Origin: Seonamhaeicola maritimus
GTDB taxonomy: Bacteria; Bacteroidota; Bacteroidia; Flavobacteriales; Flavobacteriaceae
DNA: 64,000 nucleotides
Assembly: GCF_008056315.1 (NCBI RefSeq)
Contig: NZ_VRKQ01000008.1
Location: 762,957-826,956, forward strand
Reading direction: 5' to 3'
A program made the translations under genes and the position numbers. This document shows positions 36,189-46,006 of the stretch, in pieces. Position 1 is the first letter of the stretch; each line of letters begins with the position of its first letter. The notes under the pieces were generated by a model. It was not told the origin of the DNA. It did not search any database and worked only from the letters and a program-made list of their open reading frames with translations.

Positions 36189-37958
36189 ATGAAACTTAAT
36201 TTAAAAACACTTTTGTTATTACCTTTTTTTGCCCTTTTAATGTTTACATCTTGTCAAGAAGAAGTTGTTGACATTACCGAACCTTCTGAAGCCGAAGCTG
36301 AGGCAGCTTTAGTTGCAGACTCTGAATTGACAGCCTTTGTTAGTGCTGCTTCAAAAATGGACGGATCTAAAGACAACATTATAGACCGAGCCAGTTGTAT
36401 ATCTGTTAGATTACCTCTTACAGTAATAGCTAACGGAGTTGAAATTATTATCGATTCAGAAGAAGACTTTAAAGTTATTGAAGCCATTTTTGATGAATTT
36501 GATGAAGATGATGATAGTTTAGACATGATTTTCCCTATTACAATTATTAATGCAGATCATGACGAGATTGTAATTAATAATGCAGATGAGTTAGAGGAAT
36601 ATGTTGAAGAGTGTGGAGGAGAAAATGAAGAAGATGATGACATTGAATGTATAGACTTTAAATACCCAATTTCATTCTCAATTTTTAATGCTGACTTTTT
36701 AATTATTGATACCGTTGAAATTGAAAACGACAGACAATTACACCGTTTCATGAAGCGTGTAAGAAACAAAGAAGTAATTGCAAGTATTAATTATCCAGTT
36801 ACTATGGTATTGGCAGACGGTACAGAAATAGTTGTAAATAATAACGAAGAGTTACACAATACTATTAAAGATGCTAAAGATGCCTGTGATGAAGATGATG
36901 ATAATGATCATAATGATGATGACTTTACTAAAGAACGTTTAGATAACTATTTAGTTAAGTGTCCTTGGTTAGTACATGAATTTAAAAGAGATGCAGTTGC
37001 TTTAACTGATAGATATTTTGATTACGCTATTAACTTTAAAGAAAATGGAGTTGTTGTAATGCGCGAGAAAAATGGAGATATCTTAACAGGTACTTGGGAA
37101 ACTAGAATTGTACAAGGTAGAGGTGCTAAATTAAAAATGGAGTTTGAAAACTTAGCAGACTTTACTTTAGAATGGTACATCTATGAAATAGAAGAAGGAA
37201 AAGTTAAGGTTTACCAAGAAGAAGGTGGTAGAATTATATTAAAACGTAACTGTGATGTTGTTATAGAGCATACTAAAGAGCGCGTTGAAAACTTCTTACA
37301 AGAATGTTTATGGAGAATATCTAGATTACATGTTGAAGGAGCAGATAATGAAAAAGATTATATAGGAACTCCTTTGAAATTCTTTGAAGGTAACGTTGTG
37401 AAAATTAGAATTAATGGTGAGTTAGTTGAAGGTACTTATGAAGTATTAGTGAGAAATGCTGGAATTGGATTAGAGATTAATCTTGAAGGAAGACCAGATT
37501 TAAAATTACAATGGTTAATCACTTTCTTAGGAAACGATTTAATTAAGTTGTCTAATGCGAACAATCAAATGGTATTGAAGAGACATTGTCCAAATACCGA
37601 TGATGACCTAAATTATATTGAAGATATTCTTATCACAGGATTATGGGAAGTAGCTGCTTATGATGACGGTTTGGTCCATGTTACAGACCCACTAGAAAAA
37701 TTCTACATGTACACTTTAAATTTTTTAGAAAGTGGTAGAGTTAAAGTAATAGATCCTAATGAAGGAATTACAGCTGGTTCTTGGTTAGCTTATAGAAATG
37801 AAGGATTATATTTAGGAATGAAATTCGGTGATGCTCCGTTTAATGAGTTGAGTCATAGATGGAGAATCAAGGAAATTACACCTAATAGAATTGAGTTGAA
37901 AGATTACTCAGCTTCAGGTGAGATAGAGCGCATATTAGTCCTTGAAAGAAAAGAATAA
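36189..37958 (+). CDS. Acidic repeat lipoprotein, probable output of the sigma/FecR system
   Basis: 589 residues from the ATG at 36189 (MKLNLKTLLLLPFFALLMFTSC, lipobox Cys 22); ATGs at 36144 and 36165 are less suitable. The N-terminal half has four copies of a beta-beta-helix unit (LPLTVIANGVEIIIDSEEDF, FPITIINADHDEIVINNADEL, YPISFSIFNADFL, YPVTMVLADGTEIVVNNNEEL), separated by Asp/Glu clusters such as DACDEDDDNDHNDDDF. The C-terminal half has three lipocalin-like beta units (starting CPWLVHEF, CLWRISRL, GLWEVAAY, the first two ending LKRNC/LKRHC). Acidic clusters could bind cations. Not matched to a characterised family. Confidence 0.8.
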   Translation: MKLNLKTLLLLPFFALLMFTSCQEEVVDITEPSEAEAEAALVADSELTAFVSAASKMDGSKDNIIDRASCISVRLPLTVIANGVEIIIDSEEDFKVIEAIFDEFDEDDDSLDMIFPITIINADHDEIVINNADELEEYVEECGGENEEDDDIECIDFKYPISFSIFNADFLIIDTVEIENDRQLHRFMKRVRNKEVIASINYPVTMVLADGTEIVVNNNEELHNTIKDAKDACDEDDDNDHNDDDFTKERLDNYLVKCPWLVHEFKRDAVALTDRYFDYAINFKENGVVVMREKNGDILTGTWETRIVQGRGAKLKMEFENLADFTLEWYIYEIEEGKVKVYQEEGGRIILKRNCDVVIEHTKERVENFLQECLWRISRLHVEGADNEKDYIGTPLKFFEGNVVKIRINGELVEGTYEVLVRNAGIGLEINLEGRPDLKLQWLITFLGNDLIKLSNANNQMVLKRHCPNTDDDLNYIEDILITGLWEVAAYDDGLVHVTDPLEKFYMYTLNFLESGRVKVIDPNEGITAGSWLAYRNEGLYLGMKFGDAPFNELSHRWRIKEITPNRIELKDYSASGEIERILVLERKE

Positions 37959-38030
37959 TTATGTTATTGGTTAATAAAAGAGAAACTTGGATTTTCGGTT
38001 TGTTAGGTTAGTTAGCTAAGTTTCCTTTAT

Positions 38031-38068
38031 GAGAGCTGTCAAATATTATATTTGACAGCTCTTTTTTA
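38031..38068 (+). terminator. Intrinsic terminator after the acidic lipoprotein gene
   Basis: AGAGCTGTCAAATA pairs with TATTTGACAGCTCT over 14 bp and is followed by six T. Confidence 0.88.
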
Positions 38069-38113
38069 TTATCCTTTTTCGCAGATTATTATACAATAAT
38101 AGCTTCAATTCAT

Positions 38114-38121
38114 TAAATTTG
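38114..38121 (+). promoter_or_regulatory. -7 element of ffh
   Basis: TAAATTTG, matching TAnnTTTG, ends 25 bases before the ffh ATG. Confidence 0.6.
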
Positions 38122-38146
38122 CATTTCTCAAAATTTCAAGAAAATT

Positions 38147-39475
38147 ATGTTTAATAATTTAAGCGATAAGTTAGATAAAGCGTTACATGTTTTAAAAGGA
38201 CATGGAAGTATTACAGAGGTTAATGTAGCAGAAACTTTAAAAGAAGTTAGAAGAGCCTTACTTGATGCCGATGTTAACTTTAAAATAGCCAAAGAGTTTA
38301 CCAATAGAGTTAAAGAAAAAGCACTTGGTCAAGATGTATTAACTACGTTGCAACCGGGGCAATTAATGGTTAAAATTGTTAAAGATGAGTTAACCCAACT
38401 TATGGGTGGTGAAACGGCTGGTGTTAACCTTTCTGTAACCCCAAGCATAATTTTAATGTCTGGTCTACAAGGTTCTGGTAAAACAACTTTTTCTGGTAAA
38501 CTTGCTAATTATCTTAAAAACAAAAAAACAAAAAAACCTTTATTAGTAGCTTGTGATGTGTATCGTCCTGCTGCAATAGATCAGTTACATGTTGTAGGAG
38601 ATCAAATAGGCGTTGAGGTTTTTAGTGATAGAGGAAATAATGACCCAGTAGCTATTTCAAAAGCAGCCATTGCACATGCAAAAGCTAATGGGCACAATGT
38701 CGTAATTATAGATACCGCGGGTCGTTTGGCTGTAGATAAGGCTATGATGACCGAAATATCAAACATTCATAAGGCTGTTCAGCCACAAGAAACTTTGTTT
38801 GTAGTAGATTCAATGACAGGTCAAGATGCGGTGAATACTGCAAAAGCCTTTAATGATGTATTAAATTTTGAAGGTGTTATCCTTACAAAGTTAGATGGTG
38901 ATACACGTGGTGGTGCAGCTATTTCAATTAAATCTGTTGTAAATAAGCCAATCAAATTTATTGGTACAGGTGAGAAAATGGAAGCTATTGATGTGTTCCA
39001 TCCATCTCGTATGGCGGATCGTATTTTGGGAATGGGTGATGTGGTATCTCTTGTTGAAAGAGCTCAAGAACAATTTGATGAAGAGGAAGCTAGAAAACTT
39101 CAAAAGAAGATTGCTAAAAACAAATTTGGTTTTGATGATTTCTTAAAGCAGATTCAACAGATTAAGAAAATGGGTAACATGAAAGACCTTGTAGGTATGA
39201 TACCCGGAGCTGGTAAAATGATGAAAGATGTTGATATTGATGACGATGCTTTTAAAGGAATTGAAGCTATTATTCATTCCATGACGCCTAAAGAAAGAGC
39301 AAATCCATCTATTATAAATGCTAGTAGAAAGAAAAGAATTGGTGCTGGGTCTGGTACTTCTGTGCAAGAAGTAAATCAGCTTTTAAAGCAGTTCAATCAA
39401 ATGAGTAAAATGATGAAGATGATGCAAGGCGGTGGCGGCAAGAAGATGATGCAGATGATGAAAAATATGCGTTAA
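38147..39475 (+). CDS. ffh: Signal recognition particle GTPase Ffh
   Basis: 442 residues: N domain (1-90), G domain with GLQGSGKTTFSGKLA (P-loop), DVYRPAAIDQL, DTAGRL and TKLDGDTRGG, and a C-terminal Met-rich M domain (from about 325) with GMIPGAGKMMKDVDIDDDAF, SRKKRIGAGSGTSVQEVNQLLKQFNQM and a Met/Lys tail. It targets membrane proteins co-translationally to SecYEG/YidC. folD follows 43 bases downstream. Confidence 0.97.
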   Translation: MFNNLSDKLDKALHVLKGHGSITEVNVAETLKEVRRALLDADVNFKIAKEFTNRVKEKALGQDVLTTLQPGQLMVKIVKDELTQLMGGETAGVNLSVTPSIILMSGLQGSGKTTFSGKLANYLKNKKTKKPLLVACDVYRPAAIDQLHVVGDQIGVEVFSDRGNNDPVAISKAAIAHAKANGHNVVIIDTAGRLAVDKAMMTEISNIHKAVQPQETLFVVDSMTGQDAVNTAKAFNDVLNFEGVILTKLDGDTRGGAAISIKSVVNKPIKFIGTGEKMEAIDVFHPSRMADRILGMGDVVSLVERAQEQFDEEEARKLQKKIAKNKFGFDDFLKQIQQIKKMGNMKDLVGMIPGAGKMMKDVDIDDDAFKGIEAIIHSMTPKERANPSIINASRKKRIGAGSGTSVQEVNQLLKQFNQMSKMMKMMQGGGGKKMMQMMKNMR

Positions 39476-39518
39476 TCTTAAAAGAATAAAATTTCTCAAT
39501 AATTTATAAACGGTAAAA

Positions 39519-40394
39519 ATGACAATTTTAGACGGTAGAAAAGTTAGCAACGATATTAAAGAAGAAATTGCTGAACATGTAAAAGCAATGGTTTCTAAAG
39601 GAGAAAAGGTGCCTCATTTGGCTGCTGTTTTAGTTGGTAGTGATGGAGCTAGTATGACATATGTGGGTGCTAAAGTAAAAGCTTGTCAAAAAATTGGCTT
39701 TAATTCTACTCTAATTGAATTGCCAGAGTATACTTCGGAAGAAGAATTATTAGAAAAAATCCATGAATTGAATACCAATGATGATATTGATGGGTTTATT
39801 GTACAGTTGCCTTTACCAGATCAAATTGATGAACAAAAAGTACTAATGGCAGTTGATCCTGATAAGGATGTTGATGGGTTTCATCCAACCAATGTTGGTA
39901 GAATGGCTTTAGACTTGCCAACCTTTTTACCAGCTACTCCTTACGGGATAATGGAATTACTTGAAAGATATCAAGTTGAAACGTCAGGTAAAAATGTAGT
40001 CGTAATGGGAAGGAGTCATATTGTTGGCCGCCCAATGAGTATTTTAATGAGCCAGAAGCGTAAAGCTGGTGATGCCACTGTTACTGTTGTTCACAGTAGG
40101 TCAAAAAACTTAAAAGAGATTACTAGAGAAGCTGATATTATAGTAGCGGCTATTGGGATTTCAGAATTCTTAACTGGAGATATGGTGAAGGAAGATGTAG
40201 TTGTTATTGACGTTGGTATTACACGCGTACCAGACCAAACTAGAAAGAATGGTTACAGGCTTGCTGGTGATGTGGATTTTGAAAGTGTAAGTAAAAAGGC
40301 TAGTTATATCACACCTGTTCCTGGTGGTGTTGGTCCAATGACTATTGCCATGCTTTTAAAGAATACGCTTTTAGCCAGAGAAAGAAGAAACTAA
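39519..40394 (+). CDS. folD: Bifunctional methylenetetrahydrofolate dehydrogenase/cyclohydrolase
   Basis: 291 residues. It interconverts methylene-, methenyl- and formyl-THF. Signatures are [14 protein letters not shown] (with catalytic Lys), [14 protein letters not shown], the cofactor loop [14 protein letters not shown] and the C-terminal [18 protein letters not shown]. The length is normal. Probably co-transcribed with ffh. Confidence 0.96.
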   Translation: MTILDGRKVSNDIKEEIAEHVKAMVSKGEKVPHLAAVLVGSDGASMTYVGAKVKACQKIGFNSTLIELPEYTSEEELLEKIHELNTNDDIDGFIVQLPLPDQIDEQKVLMAVDPDKDVDGFHPTNVGRMALDLPTFLPATPYGIMELLERYQVETSGKNVVVMGRSHIVGRPMSILMSQKRKAGDATVTVVHSRSKNLKEITREADIIVAAIGISEFLTGDMVKEDVVVIDVGITRVPDQTRKNGYRLAGDVDFESVSKKASYITPVPGGVGPMTIAMLLKNTLLARERRN

Positions 40395-40417
40395 TAAATT
40401 TTAGTATTCATTAGTTT
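40388..40417. terminator. Possible bidirectional terminator between folD and the M1 peptidase
   Basis: AAACTAAT (40388-40395) and ATTAGTTT (40410-40417) form an 8 bp stem spanning the 21-base gap between the convergent stops. It is AT-rich and weak. Confidence 0.4.
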
Positions 40418-42008
40418 AATCTTCCTCGAAGAGTAGCCACGAGTTCGGGTCGATTACAATATTCTTAACCTCTGATTTTACCTTGATCCTTTGAGATAGC
40501 TTTTTGTCTTGTACCATCACTGTTGTGATTTCTGAAGAATCATCTGTATAAATCACTTTTAATTCAATAGGGAATGAGAAAGTAGCATGTCCTGCTTGAG
40601 TTTGTTCAATATTAAATGTTATACTTTTTTTATCAGATTCCCATGAAGTTTTTAAAATAGGATGCCCTGGTTTTTCTAACCATTGAGAAAAAAAGGTGTC
40701 CAATTCTTGGCTCGTAACAGCTTCAAAAATGAGTTTAAGATCTTGAGAGGAAGCATTTTTTAAGGCATATGTTTCATAATATTTTCTAATGCTTTTCCAA
40801 AAAAGATCATCCCCAACTTTTTTACGTAGCATATGTAAAATCCAACCTCCTTTTTGATATGAATTGGTGTTTAATAATCTCATTAAACTCTCAGTTTCAA
40901 AATCTAAAACAGGTGTCATTTGCGTTTTAGAGAAGTCTATGATTTGTTTACGGTGTTCATTGACAAGCTTTTTAAAAGCCTCTTCACCTTTTGTTTTTTC
41001 AACATATAAATTTGTGAAATAAGTAGCAAAACCTTCACTTAGCCATACATGTGGCCAATCACTTTCTGAAGCTGAATTGCCAAACCATTGGTGTGCTATT
41101 TCATGAGCAATTAAGTTTTCAATCTTGCGTTTACCACTTACTGAGTTTTCAAAATAGAAAATATTACTAGCATTCTCCATACCACCAAAACGAGTCTTAG
41201 ACTGAACATTAGCCAGTTTGGTATAAGGGTACGGGCCTACATTTTCAATAAAAAAGTTGATGACACTTTTTGCCAAGGCGTAATCATAAAACCCTTCACT
41301 TTTATTTTGTGGGTAAACCCAAGAAGAAATTGGTACGTTGTGTGTTTCACCTATGTGTTGTACAGCAAATTTAGCAATGCCAATTACCATTACTTTAGTA
41401 GGAATGGGGACCTCTGTTTTCCATACATATAAAGTATTTTTATTATCTAAATCTGTTTCCTCAATTTGAGACCCGTTTCCAACAACTTGATAATGTGAAG
41501 GTGCTGTAACATGCCATTCAACAAATGCTTTATCTGATGGGTGGTCTACAGTAGGAAGCCATTGATGTGCTCTATTTGGCCAGTTATCTCCAAAGAAAGT
41601 GCGGTCTCCATATTTGTTCTTTGATATCACAAGACCGTCTTTTGGGGTACCATGGTAATTTATTGAATAGGTTTTTTTATTACCAATAGCTGAGTTGTCA
41701 TAAATCTCTAGCACATTATTTTCATGCTTAAAAGAAACAGGTTTTCCGTTCTCAGTTATTTTAGTAACAATCATTCCCTTTTTTGTTTCATCTGTATTTT
41801 CTAAATCTAATCTGAAACTGATCAAATCTGATTTGAATAAAACGCCAATATGGGCTTGAGCTTCTATGATATTATTATCATCATTTACAGTAATATGAAA
41901 TTGATAATCTTGAATATCAATATCTCCATATTCAGTGGATGGTGATTGTGAAAATGATACAAAACCACTGGTAACCAATAATAAAAATAGAAGTATGTAT
42001 TTCATCAT
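40416..42008 (-). CDS. Exported M1-family metallopeptidase (aminopeptidase)
   Basis: 530 residues: signal peptide (to GFVSFSQ), an N-terminal beta domain, then the M1 catalytic region with GGMENAS (exopeptidase motif) and HEIAHQWFGN plus a downstream Glu in WLSEGFATYF, giving the HExxH-x18-E zinc site (near residues 280-303). A short C-terminal domain follows. It acts in the periplasm or outside on peptides. It is the last gene of a minus-strand group reaching up to 43203. Confidence 0.93.
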   Translation of the reverse strand: MMKYILLFLLLVTSGFVSFSQSPSTEYGDIDIQDYQFHITVNDDNNIIEAQAHIGVLFKSDLISFRLDLENTDETKKGMIVTKITENGKPVSFKHENNVLEIYDNSAIGNKKTYSINYHGTPKDGLVISKNKYGDRTFFGDNWPNRAHQWLPTVDHPSDKAFVEWHVTAPSHYQVVGNGSQIEETDLDNKNTLYVWKTEVPIPTKVMVIGIAKFAVQHIGETHNVPISSWVYPQNKSEGFYDYALAKSVINFFIENVGPYPYTKLANVQSKTRFGGMENASNIFYFENSVSGKRKIENLIAHEIAHQWFGNSASESDWPHVWLSEGFATYFTNLYVEKTKGEEAFKKLVNEHRKQIIDFSKTQMTPVLDFETESLMRLLNTNSYQKGGWILHMLRKKVGDDLFWKSIRKYYETYALKNASSQDLKLIFEAVTSQELDTFFSQWLEKPGHPILKTSWESDKKSITFNIEQTQAGHATFSFPIELKVIYTDDSSEITTVMVQDKKLSQRIKVKSEVKNIVIDPNSWLLFEED

Positions 42009-42014
42009 TAGTAG

Positions 42015-42443
42015 TTATTTTGCAAATAATTGATTCATATCTTTAAAGGCTTTAAATTCTAGAGCGTTGCCTGATGGATCCTTGAAAAACATGGTTGCTT
42101 GTTCTCCTGCCAACCCTTCAAACCTGATATAAGGGTCAATAATGAAATGAATGTTTTGGCTTTTTAAAGTTTCCGCGAAATCGAAAAATGTATCCCAAGG
42201 AAGTACTACTCCAAAATGTGGAACGGGAACGTCTTTTCCGTCAACAGGATTGGTGTGTAAATCAGAATCTGAATCTTTCGGTTTAAAATGAATTACTAAT
42301 TGATGTCCGAAGAAATTAAAATCTACCCAAATATCACTGCTTCTACCTTCTGTAAAACCTAGAGTTTCTCTATAAAAAATTCGACATTCCTTTAGATTAT
42401 GAACAGGAATTGCTAAATGAAATGGAGAAATATTATGGCTCAT
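42015..42443 (-). CDS. VOC (glyoxalase-like) family protein
   Basis: 142 residues with two beta-alpha-beta-beta-beta modules: [32 protein letters not shown] (metal-ligand His near residue 8) and [20 protein letters not shown], ending [29 protein letters not shown] (C-terminal Glu ligand). The substrate is unknown. It is 6 bases from the M1 gene and 1 base from rluF. Confidence 0.88.
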   Translation of the reverse strand: MSHNISPFHLAIPVHNLKECRIFYRETLGFTEGRSSDIWVDFNFFGHQLVIHFKPKDSDSDLHTNPVDGKDVPVPHFGVVLPWDTFFDFAETLKSQNIHFIIDPYIRFEGLAGEQATMFFKDPSGNALEFKAFKDMNQLFAK

Positions 42444-42444
42444 T

Positions 42445-43203
42445 TTACTGTCTGCGTTTTATAGATTTAGGAACAAATTCTTTAGATGAATCACTAATTA
42501 AATGACTTAATTCAATGAGCTCTTCTTTAGTAAGTTCTCTATATTCACCAATGGGGATGTCAAGTTTAATATTCATAATTCTTACCCTTTTAAGTGTTTG
42601 AACCTCGTAGTTTAAATGCGAACACATTCTTCTAATTTGTCTATTTAGTCCTTGAGTAAGAATAATTTTAAATCTATTTGAGCTCATTTTTTTCACAAAA
42701 CAAGGTCTTGTTGTTTGCTTGAGTTCTTCTAAATAAATGCCTCTAGACATACGCTCAATAAATGTTTGAGAAATAGGTTTGTCAACCGTAACAACATATT
42801 CCTTTTCGTGGTTATTGCTGGCTCTAAGAATTTTGTTTACAATATCGCCATCATCTGTTAAAAGAATTAAACCTTCACTAGGTTTGTCTAATCTTCCAAT
42901 AGGGAATATGCGTTTGTGATAATTTATAAAGTCTATAATATTATCCTTCTCAACCCGAGTATCTGTGGTGCAAACAATGCCAATGGGTTTGTTAAATGCT
43001 AAATAAACAAACTCTTTTTTAGTGTTTGAAATTAATGCGCCATCAACGTGAACTTCATCATTAGGAGATAATTTTGTTCCTTTTTCGGGTATTTCACCAT
43101 TAACGGTAACTCTGCCTGCTTCAATAAGTTTGTCTGCCTCCCTTCGCGAGCAATAACCTACTTCGCTTAAATATTTATTGATTCGTTTTAATGGTGCTTC
43201 CAT
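42445..43203 (-). CDS. rluF: 23S rRNA pseudouridine synthase RluF-like
   Basis: 252 residues: an S4 RNA-binding domain ([36 protein letters not shown]) and an RsuA/RluF catalytic domain with [21 protein letters not shown] (catalytic Asp), [10 protein letters not shown] and [13 protein letters not shown]. Overall sequence style favours RluF (U2604), but RluB/RsuA relatives are close. Confidence 0.88.
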   Translation of the reverse strand: MEAPLKRINKYLSEVGYCSRREADKLIEAGRVTVNGEIPEKGTKLSPNDEVHVDGALISNTKKEFVYLAFNKPIGIVCTTDTRVEKDNIIDFINYHKRIFPIGRLDKPSEGLILLTDDGDIVNKILRASNNHEKEYVVTVDKPISQTFIERMSRGIYLEELKQTTRPCFVKKMSSNRFKIILTQGLNRQIRRMCSHLNYEVQTLKRVRIMNIKLDIPIGEYRELTKEELIELSHLISDSSKEFVPKSIKRRQ

Positions 43204-43222
43204 ATTGCAAAAGTAAACTATC

Positions 43223-44050
43223 TTATTTTTGTATGAACTCTAAAATGTTTTTTGTTACAGATGAATCATTTAGTGAATGTCCTAAACCTTTTGTAGAAAT
43301 TAACATGCTATTTCTTAAATTCTTATTTATAAGTTTAGCATCAGAATACGGAATAACGGCGTCTTTTACATCGTGAATAATTAAGCCTTTGGTTTCTATA
43401 CTTTTTGAATATTTTGAAGTTGAAAAATCACCTGGTACTGCTCCAAATCTTTTTAAAATAATTTTATTAAGATGTTTCTCTATCTTCTTATTGTATCCCA
43501 AAAGTTTGATGTAGCTTTTTAAAATAGTTTCAAATTCTGAAGGAGCTCCCAGTAATACCATTTTCTTAATTGATTTTAGTTGGTATTTTTGTTGAAAGAA
43601 AATGGAAGCCATTCCACCAACAGAATGCCCGATAACTACTTCTGGTTGGTATTTTTGAGCTACAATATTGATGAATTCGGAATATAAAAGTGCATTAAAT
43701 AGTTTGCTTCCGGAAGCACCATGGGCTGGTGCATCTATAGCTATAATATTAAATCCTTGAGGAATAAATCTTTTAATTTTGTTTTTCCAGCGGGCAGAAT
43801 TGCTTTCCCATCCATGAACCAATAGAATAGTAGCTTTATCTCCTTTCCAATGATAGGTAGCAATATTTAATCCCTCATAATTAAGGTTTTCCTTTTTTGC
43901 TGAATTTAAGAATTTTTCATTTTGAGAATTCAACTTTCCCTTTCTAGGAGTAGAGAATAAATGTAATGCTTTATTTGCAGCATAATCTCCAGAAAAGTAG
44001 CTCAATACATTTAGGTAAGAACCTATTAGTTTTATAATGTATTTCTCCAT
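43223..44050 (-). CDS. Alpha/beta hydrolase
   Basis: 275 residues with LLVHGWESNSARWKNKI (oxyanion region), nucleophile elbow VIGHSVGGMAS, acid in HDVKDAVIPYSDAK and catalytic His in KGLGHSLND. No signal peptide. Substrate not assignable. The cupin gene upstream ends 3 bases before its start. Confidence 0.88.
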   Translation of the reverse strand: MEKYIIKLIGSYLNVLSYFSGDYAANKALHLFSTPRKGKLNSQNEKFLNSAKKENLNYEGLNIATYHWKGDKATILLVHGWESNSARWKNKIKRFIPQGFNIIAIDAPAHGASGSKLFNALLYSEFINIVAQKYQPEVVIGHSVGGMASIFFQQKYQLKSIKKMVLLGAPSEFETILKSYIKLLGYNKKIEKHLNKIILKRFGAVPGDFSTSKYSKSIETKGLIIHDVKDAVIPYSDAKLINKNLRNSMLISTKGLGHSLNDSSVTKNILEFIQK

Positions 44051-44053
44051 AGA

Positions 44054-44419
44054 TTAATCGTCTTCTCTATGCACTTTTTCAATAGAAAATGCAGGGGTGC
44101 AAATAGCAATATATTCACAGGGTTCAGTAAACGGGTTTGAATATTGAACCCTTGTATTTCTTTCTATTTTAATAGACTGACCAGCTTCTATTACAACCGT
44201 TTCATTTTCAATAATGAACTGTTTTTTGCCTTTAATGATAAAAGTGAATTCGTCAAATTCTGGTGTTTGAAAAGGTTCGCTCCATCCAGCAGGGGCTGTC
44301 ATGTGAGCGATACTTATTTCAGAGTTGCCATCTGTTGCAAATCCAAAATGCTCTTTAATTGTTTTGCCATCAGTAGTTGGAACTATAAAAGGATTATTCT
44401 GAATAATATATTTTTTCAT
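44054..44419 (-). CDS. Small cupin-domain protein
   Basis: 121 residues. The conserved beta-barrel motifs are EPFQTPEFDEFTFIIKGKKQFIIENE (motif 1, but with Glu/Phe in place of the usual paired His, so metal binding may be altered) and IKIERNTRVQYSNPFTEPCEYIAICTPAF (motif 2). Function unknown. It lies in a compact operon between the YitT gene (1 base) and the hydrolase (3 bases). Confidence 0.82.
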   Translation of the reverse strand: MKKYIIQNNPFIVPTTDGKTIKEHFGFATDGNSEISIAHMTAPAGWSEPFQTPEFDEFTFIIKGKKQFIIENETVVIEAGQSIKIERNTRVQYSNPFTEPCEYIAICTPAFSIEKVHREDD

Positions 44420-44420
44420 T

Positions 44421-45395
44421 TTAATCTTTGAAAGGTCTGCGTTTTATCATGCCACCCTTAATGTCTTTTACAATGCCCATTATCAGGAATGCCTTTCTAT
44501 CTATTTTGTCAATTTCGGTTTTTATTCTAGGTAATTCTAATCGAGTAATCACGCTATAGATTATCTCTTTTGGTACACTTTCACCTTTTTCATTATAACC
44601 ACCTTTGCCGCTATAAATGGTGCAGGCACGACCAAGTTTTTTTGTTAACATCCATTTAATTTCTTCATGTTTGTCAGAAATTATGGTGAGACCTACGTAC
44701 TCTTCTACACCATCAACTACAAAATCAACGGTTTTGGCAGCGGCCATATATGTTAAAATGGCGTACAATGCTGTTTCTACTGAGAGAACATAAGCTCCGA
44801 AAGAAAATATAATGATGTTTATTATCAATAATACGTCTCCTACCGTAACTGACAATTTTCTACTTAAAAATATGGCTAAAACTTCGGTGCCGTCTATTAC
44901 ACTTCGCCCACGCATTGACATACCAATACCTAAACCAAGAAAGAAACCACCAAAAACGGCTATTAGTAATTTATCATCTGTGATTTTTGGATAGTCAACA
45001 AAATGTACTACTAATGCTAAAAGCGAGATTGCAACAATGCTTCTAATGGCAAATTTTAAACTAACAGTTTTTGATGCTAAAATTATAAAAGGAATATTAA
45101 CTAAAACTAAAAGAATACCTAGTTTTAATGAGGTAACATTTTCTAGTAATAATGAAATACCAGTTGCACCACCATCTATAAACTGATTAGGTAATAAAAA
45201 ACCTTTTAAACCAAAACCAGCCGAAAAAATACCTATAATTATAAATATATATTCTGATATAGTATGAGCGAGTTCAACCTGTAAATTCCTAACAAGAGGT
45301 ACAATCTTTTTCTTGCTTACCGGTTTTTTAGGTTGTGTTTTTTCTAGCCTTTTTCTAGCTAAATCAAATATTATTTTAGTTAAAAATGGGTTCAT
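44421..45395 (-). CDS. YitT-family membrane protein
   Basis: 324 residues: a basic N-terminus, five or six membrane helices (about 45-250) carrying GFGLKGFLLPNQFIDGGATGISLLLENVTSLKLGILLVLVNIPF and GMSMRGRSVIDGTEVLAIFLSRKLSVTVGDVLLIINIIIF, then a C-terminal DUF2179 domain (about 260-324, VGLTIISDKHEEIKWMLTKKLGRACTIYSGKGGYNEKGES). The family is widespread; transport substrate not established. Confidence 0.9.
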   Translation of the reverse strand: MNPFLTKIIFDLARKRLEKTQPKKPVSKKKIVPLVRNLQVELAHTISEYIFIIIGIFSAGFGLKGFLLPNQFIDGGATGISLLLENVTSLKLGILLVLVNIPFIILASKTVSLKFAIRSIVAISLLALVVHFVDYPKITDDKLLIAVFGGFFLGLGIGMSMRGRSVIDGTEVLAIFLSRKLSVTVGDVLLIINIIIFSFGAYVLSVETALYAILTYMAAAKTVDFVVDGVEEYVGLTIISDKHEEIKWMLTKKLGRACTIYSGKGGYNEKGESVPKEIIYSVITRLELPRIKTEIDKIDRKAFLIMGIVKDIKGGMIKRRPFKD

Positions 45396-45405
45396 TTATA
45401 ATTTG

Positions 45406-45963
45406 TTAATCGTTCCAAATTAAAAAGAAGTATTTGATTTTGGCATCATCAGGTATATGAGTTTCTTCAAACTTTAAGTTTATGTCAAAACGTAAATTAG
45501 CAGGAAGTTCTTTTTTGTCAATTACAAAACTGGCATTTAATTCTTTTACAGAGATTACCAATGAATTAATACTATTATTAATACTAGAAATTTTATAAGC
45601 AGTATTTATGTCTTTAAAAGTACTTAAGGTAGAAATGCCTTTAACGGTTTTGTACTGTGGATCAATAATCTGAATACTTTTTATAGTGGAGGTAGAATCT
45701 AAAACCTTTTCTGGTGTCAAAATAAGAAGCTTATTTCCATCTTTTTTAAATATTTCAATATTGTTAATGCCGCCTGCGAACTCATCACCACTAATAAATT
45801 TTGATATTGAGTCTGTAGCAAAAATAATTTTAAGGTCTTTAACTTGAGTAGAGTCTGTGAGCAGACCTATATGCTGTTTTGAAACCTGAAATGGGTCTTG
45901 TTCTTTTTTACAGCTTAAAAATACAGTGCATAGTAAAATGAGGCTAAAAAGGGTTTTATACAT
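45406..45963 (-). CDS. Small lipoprotein, function unknown
   Basis: 185 residues: lipoprotein signal MYKTLFSLILLCTVFLSC (Cys 18), then alternating beta strands without a recognisable domain. It ends 10 bases before the YitT start and probably begins the operon. Not recognised. Confidence 0.7.
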   Translation of the reverse strand: MYKTLFSLILLCTVFLSCKKEQDPFQVSKQHIGLLTDSTQVKDLKIIFATDSISKFISGDEFAGGINNIEIFKKDGNKLLILTPEKVLDSTSTIKSIQIIDPQYKTVKGISTLSTFKDINTAYKISSINNSINSLVISVKELNASFVIDKKELPANLRFDINLKFEETHIPDDAKIKYFFLIWND

Positions 45964-46006
45964 TATTTTAAAAAGAGTTTTAATTACTAATTTGAAATTA
46001 TGGGTC

